A stretch of 64,000 nt of DNA, from positions 1-64,000 of the forward strand of contig NZ_FQZM01000017.1 of the NCBI RefSeq assembly GCF_900142025.1, written 5' to 3'. The notes under the pieces are model-generated. The model did not search any database. It was not told where the DNA came from and was given only the letters and a program-made list of their open reading frames with translations. This DNA is from Desulfofundulus thermosubterraneus DSM 16057. Lineage in GTDB: Bacteria; Bacillota; Desulfotomaculia; Desulfotomaculales; Desulfovirgulaceae. The number at the start of each line of letters is the position of its first letter. The first letter of the stretch is position 1. Of the stretch, positions 15,357 through 24,716 are shown in pieces. Both the position numbers and the translations under genes were made by a program.

Positions 15357-16784
15357 TTACCAGGCAGATTGCTGCCCCCGGTTCCCCGGTGTTGCTTCCT
15401 GCTGACCGTTCACCAGGGCATGGATCGCTGCGCGTTTTTCCGGGTCCGCCTCGCTTTGTCCCCGGGCCGCCTCACCCCCCAGGATGACAGGGATGGTCTG
15501 CAGCAGGATTTTTAGATCCAAAAGCAGGGAATAGTTCCGGATGTAGTAGAGATCATAGCGGAGCTTGTCCGCCGCGGAAGTGGTATACTTGCCGTTGACC
15601 TGGGCCAGGCCGGTAAGCCCGGGCTTTACCAGGTGGCGGTAGTGATAATCGGGTATTTCGCTCGCGAACTGTTTAACGAAAAAAGGGCGTTCGGGCCGGG
15701 GACCTACCAGGCTCATATCCCCCTTGAGCACATTGAAAAGCTGTGGCAACTCGTCCAATCTGGTGGCCCTCAAGATGCGGCCCACCGGCGTGATACGGGG
15801 GTCTTTCTCTCCTGCCAGTACCGGCCCGGTCTGTTTTTCCGCATCCTGGATCATGGTACGAAACTTATAGACCCGGAAGGTTTTGCCCCGGAAACCCGTT
15901 CGCTCCTGGGTGTAAAAGACGGGGCCGGGAGAAGTGACGGCTATGGCCAGGGCACAAAGAGCCATTACTGGAGCGGCCAGAATCAAACCCAAACCTGCCA
16001 CCACCACATCCATCGCGCGCTTGGTCACCCGCTGCGGCCAGGTGAGGCGGATGTCCTGCACCTCCACCACCGGCAGGTCGTCCAGCTGGGTCAGGCTGGC
16101 CCGGATCAGCAAAATGTCGTACAAATCCGGCACCAGGAAGACCTCCCGGCGGGCCTTGAGGCAGGCACCGACCACTCCGGCCTTGTCCTCCCGGGAAAGG
16201 GAGGGCACCACCAGCACGGCATCCACCGCGGGCAGCCATTTCTTTAATTCTCCCAGTTCCCCCGGCGCCAGCACCCGGCGTACCCTGAACCACCCCCGGG
16301 GCAGCTCCAGCACCTTGCCCAGGATTTCTGCGGCCTCCTCCGGCGGCCCCACCACCAGCAACTCCCGCCGGCCGTAGATCCGGTGTTCGAGATGCCAGAA
16401 GAAGCAGCGCCACAGGCAGATCAGCCCCGCCTGGATGGGCGGCGCCAGCAGCAAAACGCTGCGGGGAAAGGCAAAACCCCGCAGCCAGAAGGTGAGGGCC
16501 ATGGCGGCCACAGCCACGCCCGCCACGCCGGTTAAAGCCGCACGCAGCACGGGCATGAAGCCGTTGTAACTCCTCTGGTACAGCCCCAGGGTACCGAAGA
16601 TCCCCCACGTAACTGCCCCGATGCCCGGAAGCGCCTGCAGAAAGGCCTGCCAGTTTTCGGGCGGCAGCACGCCGGCAAAGCGCAGGATAAAGGCCAGGTA
16701 ATAGCCGCCCAGGACCCCCAGGGCGTCCCCGAGTGCCAGAAGCCAGGGAAAAAGTGGTTTTAAAAGACGCAGGAATTTTTTCAT
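15357..16784 (-). CDS. Initiating phosphosugar transferase (WbaP/WsaP type)
   Basis: 475 residues. About four membrane helices in the first 150 residues and a CoA-binding-like domain (about 140-250) precede a C-terminal bacterial sugar transferase domain: KRAMDVVVAGLGLIL, TGFRGKTFRVYKFRTM, TRLDELPQLFNVLKGDMSLVGPRPE. This family transfers a hexose-1-phosphate from a nucleotide sugar to undecaprenyl phosphate, the first committed step of surface glycans. It is the last gene of the glycan locus. Its 3' end is duplicated at 12796-12955. The exact sugar (Gal or Glc) cannot be read from sequence. Confidence 0.88.
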   Translation of the reverse strand: MKKFLRLLKPLFPWLLALGDALGVLGGYYLAFILRFAGVLPPENWQAFLQALPGIGAVTWGIFGTLGLYQRSYNGFMPVLRAALTGVAGVAVAAMALTFWLRGFAFPRSVLLLAPPIQAGLICLWRCFFWHLEHRIYGRRELLVVGPPEEAAEILGKVLELPRGWFRVRRVLAPGELGELKKWLPAVDAVLVVPSLSREDKAGVVGACLKARREVFLVPDLYDILLIRASLTQLDDLPVVEVQDIRLTWPQRVTKRAMDVVVAGLGLILAAPVMALCALAIAVTSPGPVFYTQERTGFRGKTFRVYKFRTMIQDAEKQTGPVLAGEKDPRITPVGRILRATRLDELPQLFNVLKGDMSLVGPRPERPFFVKQFASEIPDYHYRHLVKPGLTGLAQVNGKYTTSAADKLRYDLYYIRNYSLLLDLKILLQTIPVILGGEAARGQSEADPEKRAAIHALVNGQQEATPGNRGQQSAW

Positions 16785-16863
16785 AGGTGAAACTTCCAGT
16801 AAATGTATTGGGGTTCTGCTTTTTACTTAATTCACTTACTTCGACGGTTGGAGCAATTTTCCT

Positions 16864-18012
16864 TCAACAGGGTGCCGGGAGAATTTCCTCGTACAGTGCC
16901 GTATAGTTTTTTACCATCCGTTCCACCGAAAACCTTTCCCGGGCCAGCCGCCCGGCCTTTTCCCCCATCTCCCGGCGGAGCCGCGCATCTTCCAGGAGCG
17001 CCTCCAGGGCCTTTGCCGCCCCCACCGGGTCCCGGGGCGGGACCAGGAACCCCGTCTCCCCGGGGACGACCAGTTCCCCCACCCCGCCCACCGCCGCGGC
17101 CACCACCGGCTTTGCCGCGTACATGGCCTCGATAATGGTGAGGGGCAGGCCTTCCCAGAGGGAGAAGAGGACGAAAACATCGAGATCGCCCAGAAGGGAC
17201 GGGGCATCTTCGCGGCCGCCAGGGAGGAAAACTTTTCCCGCCAGGCCGTGGCGCGCCACAAACTCCCGGCAACCGGCCATTAAAGGGCCGTCGCCAATGA
17301 GCACAAAATAAAGGCGGTTCGACCATTTCCCCGTGGAAAGCAGTGCCCGGGCCGTTTGCAGGAAGAACAGGGGATCCTTTGGCGCACGCAGCCGGCACAC
17401 CATACCCACCAGCAGGGCGTCCTCGTCCAGGCCCAGCTCCCGGCGCAGGGCACCCGGCTTGAATGGGGGTTCCGGCAGGCCGTTGTGAATAACCGCCAGC
17501 CGGGAAGGCGGAGCCAGCCCCAGCTCAAGGCCCTTTTGTAAATCGGCCTGCGAAACGCACACCACCCGGCTGCTCGCCCGCCCGGCCAGTCTTTCAGCCA
17601 GCACAAATAATAGCCGGGCCGCCCGGGACTGGTAATCGTTTATTCCCCAGCCGTGAACGGTGAAGACGATGCCCGGTACCCCGGCCAGGCAGGCCGCCAG
17701 GCGCCCCAGGATACCTGCCTTGGAGCTGTGGCAGTGCACGATGTGAAAGCGTTCCCGGCGCATAAGGCGGTGCAAAAAGCAAAAGGCGGACAGGTCCCTT
17801 AGAGGCGACACCTCCCGGCAGAGATACGGCACCTCCACGATCCTCACGCCCTCGTGCCCGGAAAGCCAGTGCACCAGCTCCCCGCCCGGCGCACAGGCCA
17901 CCGTAATCTCAAAGCGCTCCCGGTTCAATCCGGCCACCAGGTGGTAGAGCACCTTCTGGGCGCCGCCCAGTTCGGAAAGGGTAATTAGCTGGAGGAGCCT
18001 AACTTTTTCCAT
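16864..18012 (-). CDS. Glycosyltransferase family 4
   Basis: About 382 residues of the GT-B GT4 fold. The N-terminal domain has TLSELGGAQKVLYHLVAGLNRE and HCHSSKAGILGRL. The C-terminal domain has the donor-binding EX7E-type segment FSLWEGLPLTIIEAMYAAKPVV followed by GGVGELVVPGETG. It starts at ATG 18012; the ribosome site is weak. Upstream lies a relic of a phosphomutase rather than an intact gene, so its transcription probably comes from further upstream. Linkage and donor are not predictable. Confidence 0.85.
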   Translation of the reverse strand: MEKVRLLQLITLSELGGAQKVLYHLVAGLNRERFEITVACAPGGELVHWLSGHEGVRIVEVPYLCREVSPLRDLSAFCFLHRLMRRERFHIVHCHSSKAGILGRLAACLAGVPGIVFTVHGWGINDYQSRAARLLFVLAERLAGRASSRVVCVSQADLQKGLELGLAPPSRLAVIHNGLPEPPFKPGALRRELGLDEDALLVGMVCRLRAPKDPLFFLQTARALLSTGKWSNRLYFVLIGDGPLMAGCREFVARHGLAGKVFLPGGREDAPSLLGDLDVFVLFSLWEGLPLTIIEAMYAAKPVVAAAVGGVGELVVPGETGFLVPPRDPVGAAKALEALLEDARLRREMGEKAGRLARERFSVERMVKNYTALYEEILPAPC

Positions 18013-18015
18013 GAT

Positions 18016-18145
18016 ACCATACCCCGACAACGTCAATCACTGGGTGGGTGTTCCGGAAGTGCTCCGTCACGCGGGACACTGCGGCGAACATCTCCCCGTC
18101 CGGGTAGGGTATGCGGGTTTCGGCCGTGGCGTGGTACACGGGGAC
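18016..18145 (-). pseudogene. Fragment of a second phosphohexomutase gene
   Basis: About 43 residues: VPVYHATAETRIPYPDGEMFAAV, then FRNTHPVIDVVGV. They align with the substrate-contact region of ManB at 20841-22238 (YYSTAETRVPCPD... VIDVDGA) but differ too much to be a recent copy. It marks a lost, different phosphomannomutase/phosphoglucomutase gene. Confidence 0.65.
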
Positions 18146-18184
18146 GTCCGCGTCCACATCGATCTCATCCCCTCGCTTAATGCG

Positions 18185-18256
18185 GTGCGGATTAAGGCCT
18201 GTTTTCCGGAACCACCTCAAGCTCCACAGCGTACTGGTGTCCAGGTAACAGATCAC
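18185..18256 (-). pseudogene. vapC copy with almost all of the gene deleted
   Basis: The first eight codons (MICYLDTS) are joined to the sequence of the last dozen or so codons of vapC (CTGTGGAGCTTGAGGTGGT), in a shifted frame. In the intact gene these parts are about 390 bp apart. The antitoxin in front of it is intact. Confidence 0.8.
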
Positions 18257-18616
18257 CGGCGGTCCTCCACGACCAGCGCTGCGATCGAGGCAGTGCCGGG
18301 AACCGCCGGCGGCACTGCCGCACCGCGTGGCTTACCCCCCTGCCAGGAAGCCAATTTCTCATCCACCAGGGTTAAAACGGGAAGCTGCCCTTTTTCCTGA
18401 ACCGGCACCAGCCTGGTAACGGGGACGTTACGCTCGGTGATGACAAGTATTTCGCCCTGCTTAACCTGCCTCAGGTATTCGCTGAAGCGGTTCTTGACTT
18501 CCCTGATACCCGCCTTCATGGAATCACCTCCGGCAGCCACATTATAGCACGCAGGAGGCACATAGCAAATACAATCAGTTTTCACCTGAAGCTAAAGCCT
18601 TACCATCCGAATACTG
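18226..18616. repeat. Long direct repeat, copy 2
   Basis: Matches 14940-15330 in the same orientation. The two copies bracket the sugar transferase and one GT4 gene, so recombination between them would delete both. Confidence 0.88.
18253..18519 (-). CDS. Phd/YefM-type antitoxin, orphan copy
   Basis: 88 residues, differing from the antitoxin at 14962-15228 at only a handful of positions (for example YLRQ for YLRR, ILVI for IIVI, AVPGTASIA for AVLGTASIA). The Phd/YefM DNA-binding part and the tail are intact. Its toxin partner is reduced to a short deleted relic, so it acts alone. It could neutralise the VapC made at 14528-14965 or repress both promoters. The promoter copy is at 18541-18568. 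Confidence 0.83.
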   Translation of the reverse strand: MKAGIREVKNRFSEYLRQVKQGEILVITERNVPVTRLVPVQEKGQLPVLTLVDEKLASWQGGKPRGAAVPPAVPGTASIAALVVEDRR

Positions 18617-18657
18617 TGGAAATTTGTTTTTTCCCATAATCAAAGGCAGGGACCTCC

Positions 18658-19731
18658 CTATAAAGCATCTTCGAGACCTGCTTCCTTAAGGGCGGCGGTG
18701 AGACGCTTCAGCTCCTGGGCGCGGTCTTTACGGCACACCAGCAGGCACTCCCCGTCGTCCACCACTACCAGGTTCTCCACCCCCAGGGTGGCCACCAGCC
18801 TGCCGGGGGCGTGGATGATGCTGTTGCGGGTTTCCAGAAAAACCCCCCGCGCCTCGATCACGTTGCCGTTTTCTTCCGTCTCCCGGCACCGCTCCAGGGC
18901 CGGCCAGGAACCCACGTCGTCCCAGCCAAAGTCACCCGGCAGGACCAGCACGTTGGGGGCCTTTTCCATAATCCCGTAGTCAATGGAAACCCCCGGCAGG
19001 TCCGGGTAGACCCGGGATAAGACTTCCTGACAAGAGCTGCGGTCCATGGCCCGCCCAATTTCCGCCAGCCCGGCCGCCAGGGCCGGCAGGTGTTCCTCAA
19101 TCAACCGGTAAATTAAATCAGCCCGCCAGATAAACATCCCGCTGTTCCACAGGTAGCGGCCTGAAGCCAGAAACTGCCGGGCTTTTTCCGGCCCCGGCTT
19201 TTCCGTAAACCTTTCCACCCGGTAAACTGGTATGCCTTCATGGTATTCGAGCAACTCGCCCTGGCATATGTACCCGTATCCCGTGTCCGGCCGGGTGGGG
19301 GTAATGCCCATGGTTACCAGCCACTGGCCGCCGGCCGCCAGGGATACTGCAGCCTGCAGCACCGATTGAAACCGCCGCACATGGACAATGTAGTGATCAG
19401 CCGGCAGCACCGCCATTACCCCCCGGGGATCCTTTCGCAAAACATGGAGGGCTCCCAGCCCTACGGCGGCCGCCGTATCCCGGCCGCACGGTTCGGCCAC
19501 AATGTTTTCCGGCGGAATCTCCGGCAACTGCCGGCGCACGGTTTCGATATAATTGACACCGGTGACGACCAGCACGTTCTCCGGCGGTACCAACCCTGCC
19601 AGCCGGTCAAAGGTCAGCTGCAGCATGGTGCGCTCCCCCACCAGGGAGAGGAACTGCTTGGGTCTATCCCGCCGGGAAAGGGGCCAGAAGCGCTCCCCCG
19701 CCCCACCGGCCATAATTACGGCATAAAACAA
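18658..19731 (-). CDS. manC: Mannose-1-phosphate guanylyltransferase
   Basis: About 357 residues. The nucleotidyltransferase signature IMAGGAGERFWPLSRRDRPKQFL is at the N terminus, with VLPADHYI and FTEKPGPEKARQFL further on. It makes GDP-mannose from mannose-1-phosphate and GTP, feeding Gmd and Rmd in this locus. The C-terminal isomerase domain of bifunctional ManC/WbpW is absent, so it is monofunctional. The start is probably TTG 19731, with GGGGGG eight bases upstream; GTG 19737 is too close to that site. Confidence 0.88.
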   Translation of the reverse strand: MFYAVIMAGGAGERFWPLSRRDRPKQFLSLVGERTMLQLTFDRLAGLVPPENVLVVTGVNYIETVRRQLPEIPPENIVAEPCGRDTAAAVGLGALHVLRKDPRGVMAVLPADHYIVHVRRFQSVLQAAVSLAAGGQWLVTMGITPTRPDTGYGYICQGELLEYHEGIPVYRVERFTEKPGPEKARQFLASGRYLWNSGMFIWRADLIYRLIEEHLPALAAGLAEIGRAMDRSSCQEVLSRVYPDLPGVSIDYGIMEKAPNVLVLPGDFGWDDVGSWPALERCRETEENGNVIEARGVFLETRNSIIHAPGRLVATLGVENLVVVDDGECLLVCRKDRAQELKRLTAALKEAGLEDAL

Positions 19732-19790
19732 AAACACATCCCCCCGTACGGCGGGGCATACACCGCTTTGTGCAGTCCTTACCCCGGTCT

Positions 19791-20747
19791 TTATCGCTCT
19801 CTAACGCCGTTATTGATGATGACCCGAGCTTCTTCCAGAGTGCTGGCGGCGAACAGCTGCTCCAGGATATAGTCCAGCGTTTCTAAATCGGTCATCCGCT
19901 CGACCTTTTGCTGCAAGCCGGCCGACTTATCCCCAAACTTACGGGACAGATATTTACAAATGATTTCCCGCGCTTTCTCCATACGCCCTTCCATACGGCC
20001 TTCGGCACGACCTTCCGCACGACCTTTTTCATGCCAGCTGGTGGTTATCTGCATAATGGCGTCAACCTCCTTTTTGTCCATTTTGCCCAATTCACGGTAA
20101 AGTTGTTCTTCTTCCTCGCGGTTCAGCTTCAGGTAGGTTTCGAAAAAAACAGCCAGCAGCTCCATCCGCGCCGGGTCCAGTTTCATCCGGGCCAGCATGC
20201 GCAGGAACTCCAGCTTTACGCGCACCCTTTCTTCCGGCCTGAAGCCCATTTTGCTCAACAACGCCGCAGCTACCGGATTATCGCTAAGTATGTACTCCCG
20301 CCAGTCAAGTTTTTTCAGCTCCAGCTTGTAAAACCGGAAATTCAGGACATCAAGGAAGGGGAAGGCAATCCCGAAGCTGTCCGGTTCATCCCGTACCCGG
20401 TCGTAGCCGAACACGGCCACCGGTAATATTTTCCGCCGGTACTTCTCGTATAACCGGCTGAAGTAAACAAACATCCGCTCGTTAAAATTCTTTTGCACAT
20501 ACGATTGCGGTTCAATGTGTACCAGAATCAAACCGGGCTGGCCCTTGAGCCTGGTTTCCACCAGAATGTCCACTTTGTGCCTGTCACCGGCTGTAACATC
20601 GGTGAAGATTTCCTGCTGGAGAAACCTGATCTGGGTCAGGTCTATGGATCGGGCGGCTTCCGGAAAGAACAACTCCATGAATTCGGCAAAAAATGTTTCC
20701 AGCAATTCTTTAAACAGGCGGTCATGGTCGATCTGATTTTCAGTCAT
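19791..20747 (-). CDS. Rpn-family (PDDEXK) recombination-promoting nuclease
   Basis: 318 residues: HDRLFKELLETFFAEFMELFFPE at the start and HKVDILVETRLKGQPGLILVHIEPQ carry the PD-(D/E)XK core. A tandem RAEGRAEGRMEGRMEKARE segment (about 245-260) and a helical tail follow. Rpn proteins (formerly putative transposases) are DNA endonucleases linked to recA-independent recombination and defence. It lies between manC and manB on the same strand, interrupting the sugar-nucleotide genes, and is probably an insertion. AAGGAGACGG is close before the ATG. Confidence 0.82.
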   Translation of the reverse strand: MTENQIDHDRLFKELLETFFAEFMELFFPEAARSIDLTQIRFLQQEIFTDVTAGDRHKVDILVETRLKGQPGLILVHIEPQSYVQKNFNERMFVYFSRLYEKYRRKILPVAVFGYDRVRDEPDSFGIAFPFLDVLNFRFYKLELKKLDWREYILSDNPVAAALLSKMGFRPEERVRVKLEFLRMLARMKLDPARMELLAVFFETYLKLNREEEEQLYRELGKMDKKEVDAIMQITTSWHEKGRAEGRAEGRMEGRMEKAREIICKYLSRKFGDKSAGLQQKVERMTDLETLDYILEQLFAASTLEEARVIINNGVRER

Positions 20748-20840
20748 CGAGCCGTCTCCTTATATTCTTTATGGTTACAGTTTACCTCAGGTTCAGAAGG
20801 GTTTCAAGAAGCGGTCATTCTGCTTGCCGGCATCACCCGG

Positions 20841-22238
20841 CTAAAACTCCCACTGGAAATCTTCCACCTGTGGGTGGGCGGTAATGGCTTTTTTCATCAA
20901 GTCGCAAATTCTTTGCAGCCCTTCCGGCGTCCTCGCCTCGCAGCGGGCCACCAGCACGGGCTGCGTGTTGGAAGCGCGCACAAGTCCCCACCCGTCCTCA
21001 AACAGTACCCGGGCACCGTCCACGTCAATAACTTCGAATCGGCGCTGAAACTCCTTAACAAGTTGCTCTACAACGGCAAATTTAACCTCGTCCGGACAGG
21101 GTACGCGCGTCTCCGCCGTGGAGTAATATTGCGGCACGCCAGCCAAAAGCAAAGAAAGAGGTTCTTCCGTATTTGATAAAATACGCAAAAGCCTCCCGGT
21201 AGCATACAGCGCATCATCGTAGCCGTAATATTCGTCGGCGAAAAACATGTGGCCGGACATTTCCCCTGTAAAGGGAGCGTTAAGTTCCCGCATTCTGGCC
21301 TTGATCAGGGAATGCCCGGTGCGGGAAAAAATGGGCTTCCCCCCAAGGCGGGCAACTTCCTCCACCAGGCTCTGGGAGCACTTGACTTCCACCAGCACCG
21401 GGGCACCGGGGAAACGGGGAAGAATTTCGCGCCAGAAGAGGATCATCAGCCTGTCCCCCCAGACCACGTTCCCCCGGTCGTCCACAACCCCCAGGCGGTC
21501 GGCATCCCCGTCGTAGGCCACGCCCAGGTCTGCCCCCTCCTCAAAAACTTTCTTTTGCAAATCGAGGAGGTTGGCCGTTTTTACCGGGTCGGGGTGGTGG
21601 TGGGGAAAGACCGGGTCGGGAGTACAATAAAGCTCTATCACGTTACAACCCCAGCGGCGCAAGAGCTGCGGCGCAAAGTAACCCGCCGTACCGTTGCCGC
21701 AGTCCACGACCACTTTTAACTGGCGGGGACCAAGCTTAATTTTATCAGCCAGCATTTCCAGGTAGGCGGGAACAACGTCAGCAGTTTTAATTTTCCCCCG
21801 GCCGGTTGCAAAAGAACCGAGCGAACAAATCTCCCTGAGCCTCTGGATTTCTTTCCCGTAGATCGTTTCCGCACCGCCCGCAGCGAGCTTAAATCCGTTT
21901 TCCTCCGGCGGGTTGTGGCTGCCGGTGACCATCACGGCGCCTTTTACGCCCAGGTGGTAACGGGCGAAGTATACGATGGGTGTAACCACCAGGCCCAGAT
22001 CAATAACATCACATCCCGTTGATAAAAGCCCATCGCAAATTCCGTTTCGCAATTCTCCGGAGCTGGCCCGGTTGTCCCGGCCCACCAGCACTTCACTTAA
22101 GCCCTGTTCTAAAAGAAAGGTGCCGAAGGCTTTTCCCAGGGTACGGGCAGTTTCAAAGGTTAAGTCTTTTCCGGCCACGCCCCGGATGTCGTATTCCCGG
22201 AAGATTGAGGGGTTTAAGAAAGGAGATGTCTTGAGCAA
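20841..22238 (-). CDS. manB: Phosphomannomutase/phosphoglucomutase
   Basis: 465 residues with the four-domain phosphohexomutase layout. Active-site serine loop VMVTGSHNPPEENGFK is near residue 100, metal loop [11 protein letters not shown] near 240, the sugar loop (GEMSGHMFFADEYYGYDDALYA) near 325 and the phosphate loop (VRASNTQPVLVARCEA) near 430. It makes mannose-1-phosphate for ManC, or glucose-1-phosphate. It starts with TTG 22238, with AGGAGG 11 bp upstream. A collapsed copy is at 8136-8424. Confidence 0.9.
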   Translation of the reverse strand: MLKTSPFLNPSIFREYDIRGVAGKDLTFETARTLGKAFGTFLLEQGLSEVLVGRDNRASSGELRNGICDGLLSTGCDVIDLGLVVTPIVYFARYHLGVKGAVMVTGSHNPPEENGFKLAAGGAETIYGKEIQRLREICSLGSFATGRGKIKTADVVPAYLEMLADKIKLGPRQLKVVVDCGNGTAGYFAPQLLRRWGCNVIELYCTPDPVFPHHHPDPVKTANLLDLQKKVFEEGADLGVAYDGDADRLGVVDDRGNVVWGDRLMILFWREILPRFPGAPVLVEVKCSQSLVEEVARLGGKPIFSRTGHSLIKARMRELNAPFTGEMSGHMFFADEYYGYDDALYATGRLLRILSNTEEPLSLLLAGVPQYYSTAETRVPCPDEVKFAVVEQLVKEFQRRFEVIDVDGARVLFEDGWGLVRASNTQPVLVARCEARTPEGLQRICDLMKKAITAHPQVEDFQWEF

Positions 22239-22321
22239 GTCGAAAATCGCCTCCTGTTCTAATTCTATTTTACACTCAGGCCAGGACTGCTCTTTTCGTC
22301 ACCGATAATGCCCTGAAAAAG

Positions 22322-23416
22322 CTAGCTCCTGGACTGTTGACAAGAATAGAGTATTTTTTCAGCTATCACGTCCCAGTTCCAATCCTTGATTGCTGTTTCA
22401 TAACCTGCCATGCCCATCTTACGGGCCGTTTCTTCTTCCTGGAGCAATTTGATACAGGCTTCAGCCATACTGTTTGGATCGCCGGGAGGGACCAGGTACC
22501 CTGTCTTACCATGGATAACCTGCTCCCTCAGTCCTCCCGTATCAGTAGCGACAACAGGCAGACCGAATGCATACGCAATGGGGACTATACCTGACTGGGT
22601 GGCTTCGGTGTAAGGCAATACTACAAGCCTTGCCTGTTCAAAAAAGGAAGCAACATCTTCTTCCGGAATCCATCTGTTAACTATTTGAATATCATCTGAA
22701 CAATCCCTGAAGAGTTTTCCATATTGCTTTAAATTACCGCTTCCTGCTATGATGAGCTTTGCTTCCGGCACCTTTTTTTTAATTAGTGGAAAGGAGCGCA
22801 ACAGAACTTTCAGACCCTTATATGGGGTTATTCTTCCGAAAAATAAAATATTTTTACTTGAAAGGAAAGGTGTGTGCTTTTTTTTCCACTTTTTATAATA
22901 AGAAAATACTCCATGAGGAATGATGTCTATTTTTGAACGAGCTATTCCTTTAGATATCAAGCAGTCTTCAAATATCCTGCTCAGGATTATTAACCGCGTG
23001 GCTTGGCCTGTACTAATGTCTTGAATAAACTTTTGCAATGGATTTCTTTCCCCAAGGTGTAAAACAGGATCGTGTAAAGTAATTACTTTGGGAATATGTG
23101 GAAAGTGCCAGTTAATCAAGGGTGTCCAAAAGTGAATCATTGGGTAATAAAGGACTTCTGGCTTCAGTTGCTTAATTTTTAAAGCTATCCTCCACCAGCG
23201 GTAAAGAAATAGAGTAGAAAAGATAAATTCTCCAGCATTTTTATACGTTGGAACGGCTATAATCTTAATCCCCAACTCCTTCCAAGCATTTAGATTTTCT
23301 ACCTGAGCTGAAATGACGGCAGTTAAGTCACACTTCCTGCCGAGGGCTCTTGCTACCTCCAGGCTATACACCGCACCGCCACCAAGCCTGCCCAGGTAAA
23401 TTAAAACAAGTCTCAT
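22322..23416 (-). CDS. Glycosyltransferase family 4
   Basis: About 364 residues. N-terminal YLGRLGGGAVYSLEVARALG; C-terminal ILFFGRITPYKGLKVLLRSFPLI and the donor site TEATQSGIVPIAYAFGLPVVATDTGG typical of GT4. ATG 23416 has GGAGG at good spacing. Base composition is much more AT-rich than the neighbours (18 of 60 G+C at 22801-22860), which suggests a different origin from manB next to it. Specificity unknown; context suggests a step in the locus glycan. Confidence 0.83.
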   Translation of the reverse strand: MRLVLIYLGRLGGGAVYSLEVARALGRKCDLTAVISAQVENLNAWKELGIKIIAVPTYKNAGEFIFSTLFLYRWWRIALKIKQLKPEVLYYPMIHFWTPLINWHFPHIPKVITLHDPVLHLGERNPLQKFIQDISTGQATRLIILSRIFEDCLISKGIARSKIDIIPHGVFSYYKKWKKKHTPFLSSKNILFFGRITPYKGLKVLLRSFPLIKKKVPEAKLIIAGSGNLKQYGKLFRDCSDDIQIVNRWIPEEDVASFFEQARLVVLPYTEATQSGIVPIAYAFGLPVVATDTGGLREQVIHGKTGYLVPPGDPNSMAEACIKLLQEEETARKMGMAGYETAIKDWNWDVIAEKILYSCQQSRS

Positions 23417-23467
23417 ATAAAGAACCTCCGCTTTGCTTTGCAACCATTACGAATTGTTTAGTTCTTA

Positions 23468-24658
23468 TTATTCCAGTAAACTTCCAACGATTTCCTTTGC
23501 CTGCTGCATAAATCCTTGAGCAGAAAAAAGTTTTCCCCTTTTCTTAGCTTCGCTATGCAGTGAATACTGAAGTTCTCTATTCTGTAAAACGTCGATTATT
23601 TTTTTGCTCGCATCTTCTAATGTGGAATAAACTAAAAGCGGGTTGCTACCAATAATTTCTACTTGGCCGCCACTATTAGGTACAAATACAACACAACCCA
23701 TTTTAACCATCTCGGCTACAGCAATACCAAAATGTTCATTTATTTTTCCGTGGATACCAAATTTGTGGCTAGATATAAGCCTGAGCAAGTCGGTACGCCC
23801 CAGAGATTCTTCTAGGAATATCCAGGAAGCATTCTCTCTTTGCAATTCCAGGAGCCTTTTGTAGTAGGACTCGTTGTATCTTTGACCAGCAATGTGCAGA
23901 TGGACGTTAAACCCGGCCTCACGCACACTCCTCAATATTTGAATGATCTCCGCTATTTTTTTGCTAGGCTCAAAGCGGCCGATAGTAACAAAACCATCTT
24001 CCCTTTTTTCAAAACTTAGGTCTCCAAAATCGTTATCTCCAAAAAAACATGCTACCGGAGGGTAAACAGTAACGGTAGAAATAGAATAAGCCGATTGCAC
24101 TATCTTACCCGTCCAATTGGAATTTACCAGTGTAACATTTGTTTTCATGCGTTCAGCGTTATATCCACTTAAGAGCCGACCAAAACCTTCGTATAACCAG
24201 CGCACAGAAGAGGATCGGTGATACCAGGCATCAAAAAATTCAGCATCCCCAAGCCTGGCTACTTCTGCTCCCGCGAGCAAGGGAAAATGGACGTACTGGA
24301 CTCCCCTGATGCCAAAATCCATTTCATTATAGGTGCTAAAGAAAAGCGAGAATTGTTCTTTGAGGCGTTTACACCACCTCATCATGTATTGTTGCCTTAT
24401 TATAGTAAACCTTGATTTGTTCTTCTTGAGGAAGGGGGGTAAAGGTAAAACGCAGACGGACACATCTGTTTCGTACAAACTGGTGCCGTAAAAATTATCT
24501 AGTTCCTCCAGCTTGACATCGTCAAAAGTGAGGAAAGCTACGTCATATGACTTACTAAGTGCCTGTGCTGTCCATAAAGCCACTGCTTCCCCCCCTCCCC
24601 ACCAAAAATGGGGATGAACAATAGCTATCTTTCTTTTCTTACCTCCCACATTCATCAT
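23468..24658 (-). CDS. Glycosyltransferase family 4
   Basis: 396 residues. It starts with a short basic leader and IAIVHPHFWWGGGEAVALWTAQAL, and the C-terminal domain has GFVTIGRFEPSKKIAEIIQIL and HGKINEHFGIAVAEMVKMGCVVFVPNSGG. The latter resembles ALG11-like mannosyltransferases as well as GT4 in general. Also AT-rich. It lies 51 bp upstream of the previous glycosyltransferase, probably co-transcribed. Donor and linkage cannot be read off. Confidence 0.82.
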   Translation of the reverse strand: MMNVGGKKRKIAIVHPHFWWGGGEAVALWTAQALSKSYDVAFLTFDDVKLEELDNFYGTSLYETDVSVCVLPLPPFLKKNKSRFTIIRQQYMMRWCKRLKEQFSLFFSTYNEMDFGIRGVQYVHFPLLAGAEVARLGDAEFFDAWYHRSSSVRWLYEGFGRLLSGYNAERMKTNVTLVNSNWTGKIVQSAYSISTVTVYPPVACFFGDNDFGDLSFEKREDGFVTIGRFEPSKKIAEIIQILRSVREAGFNVHLHIAGQRYNESYYKRLLELQRENASWIFLEESLGRTDLLRLISSHKFGIHGKINEHFGIAVAEMVKMGCVVFVPNSGGQVEIIGSNPLLVYSTLEDASKKIIDVLQNRELQYSLHSEAKKRGKLFSAQGFMQQAKEIVGSLLE

Positions 24659-24716
24659 TCACTGTACCCCTCTAAATTAAAGAACCAAAATTTAGTTAAG
24701 ACTCAGAGCCAGTTTT

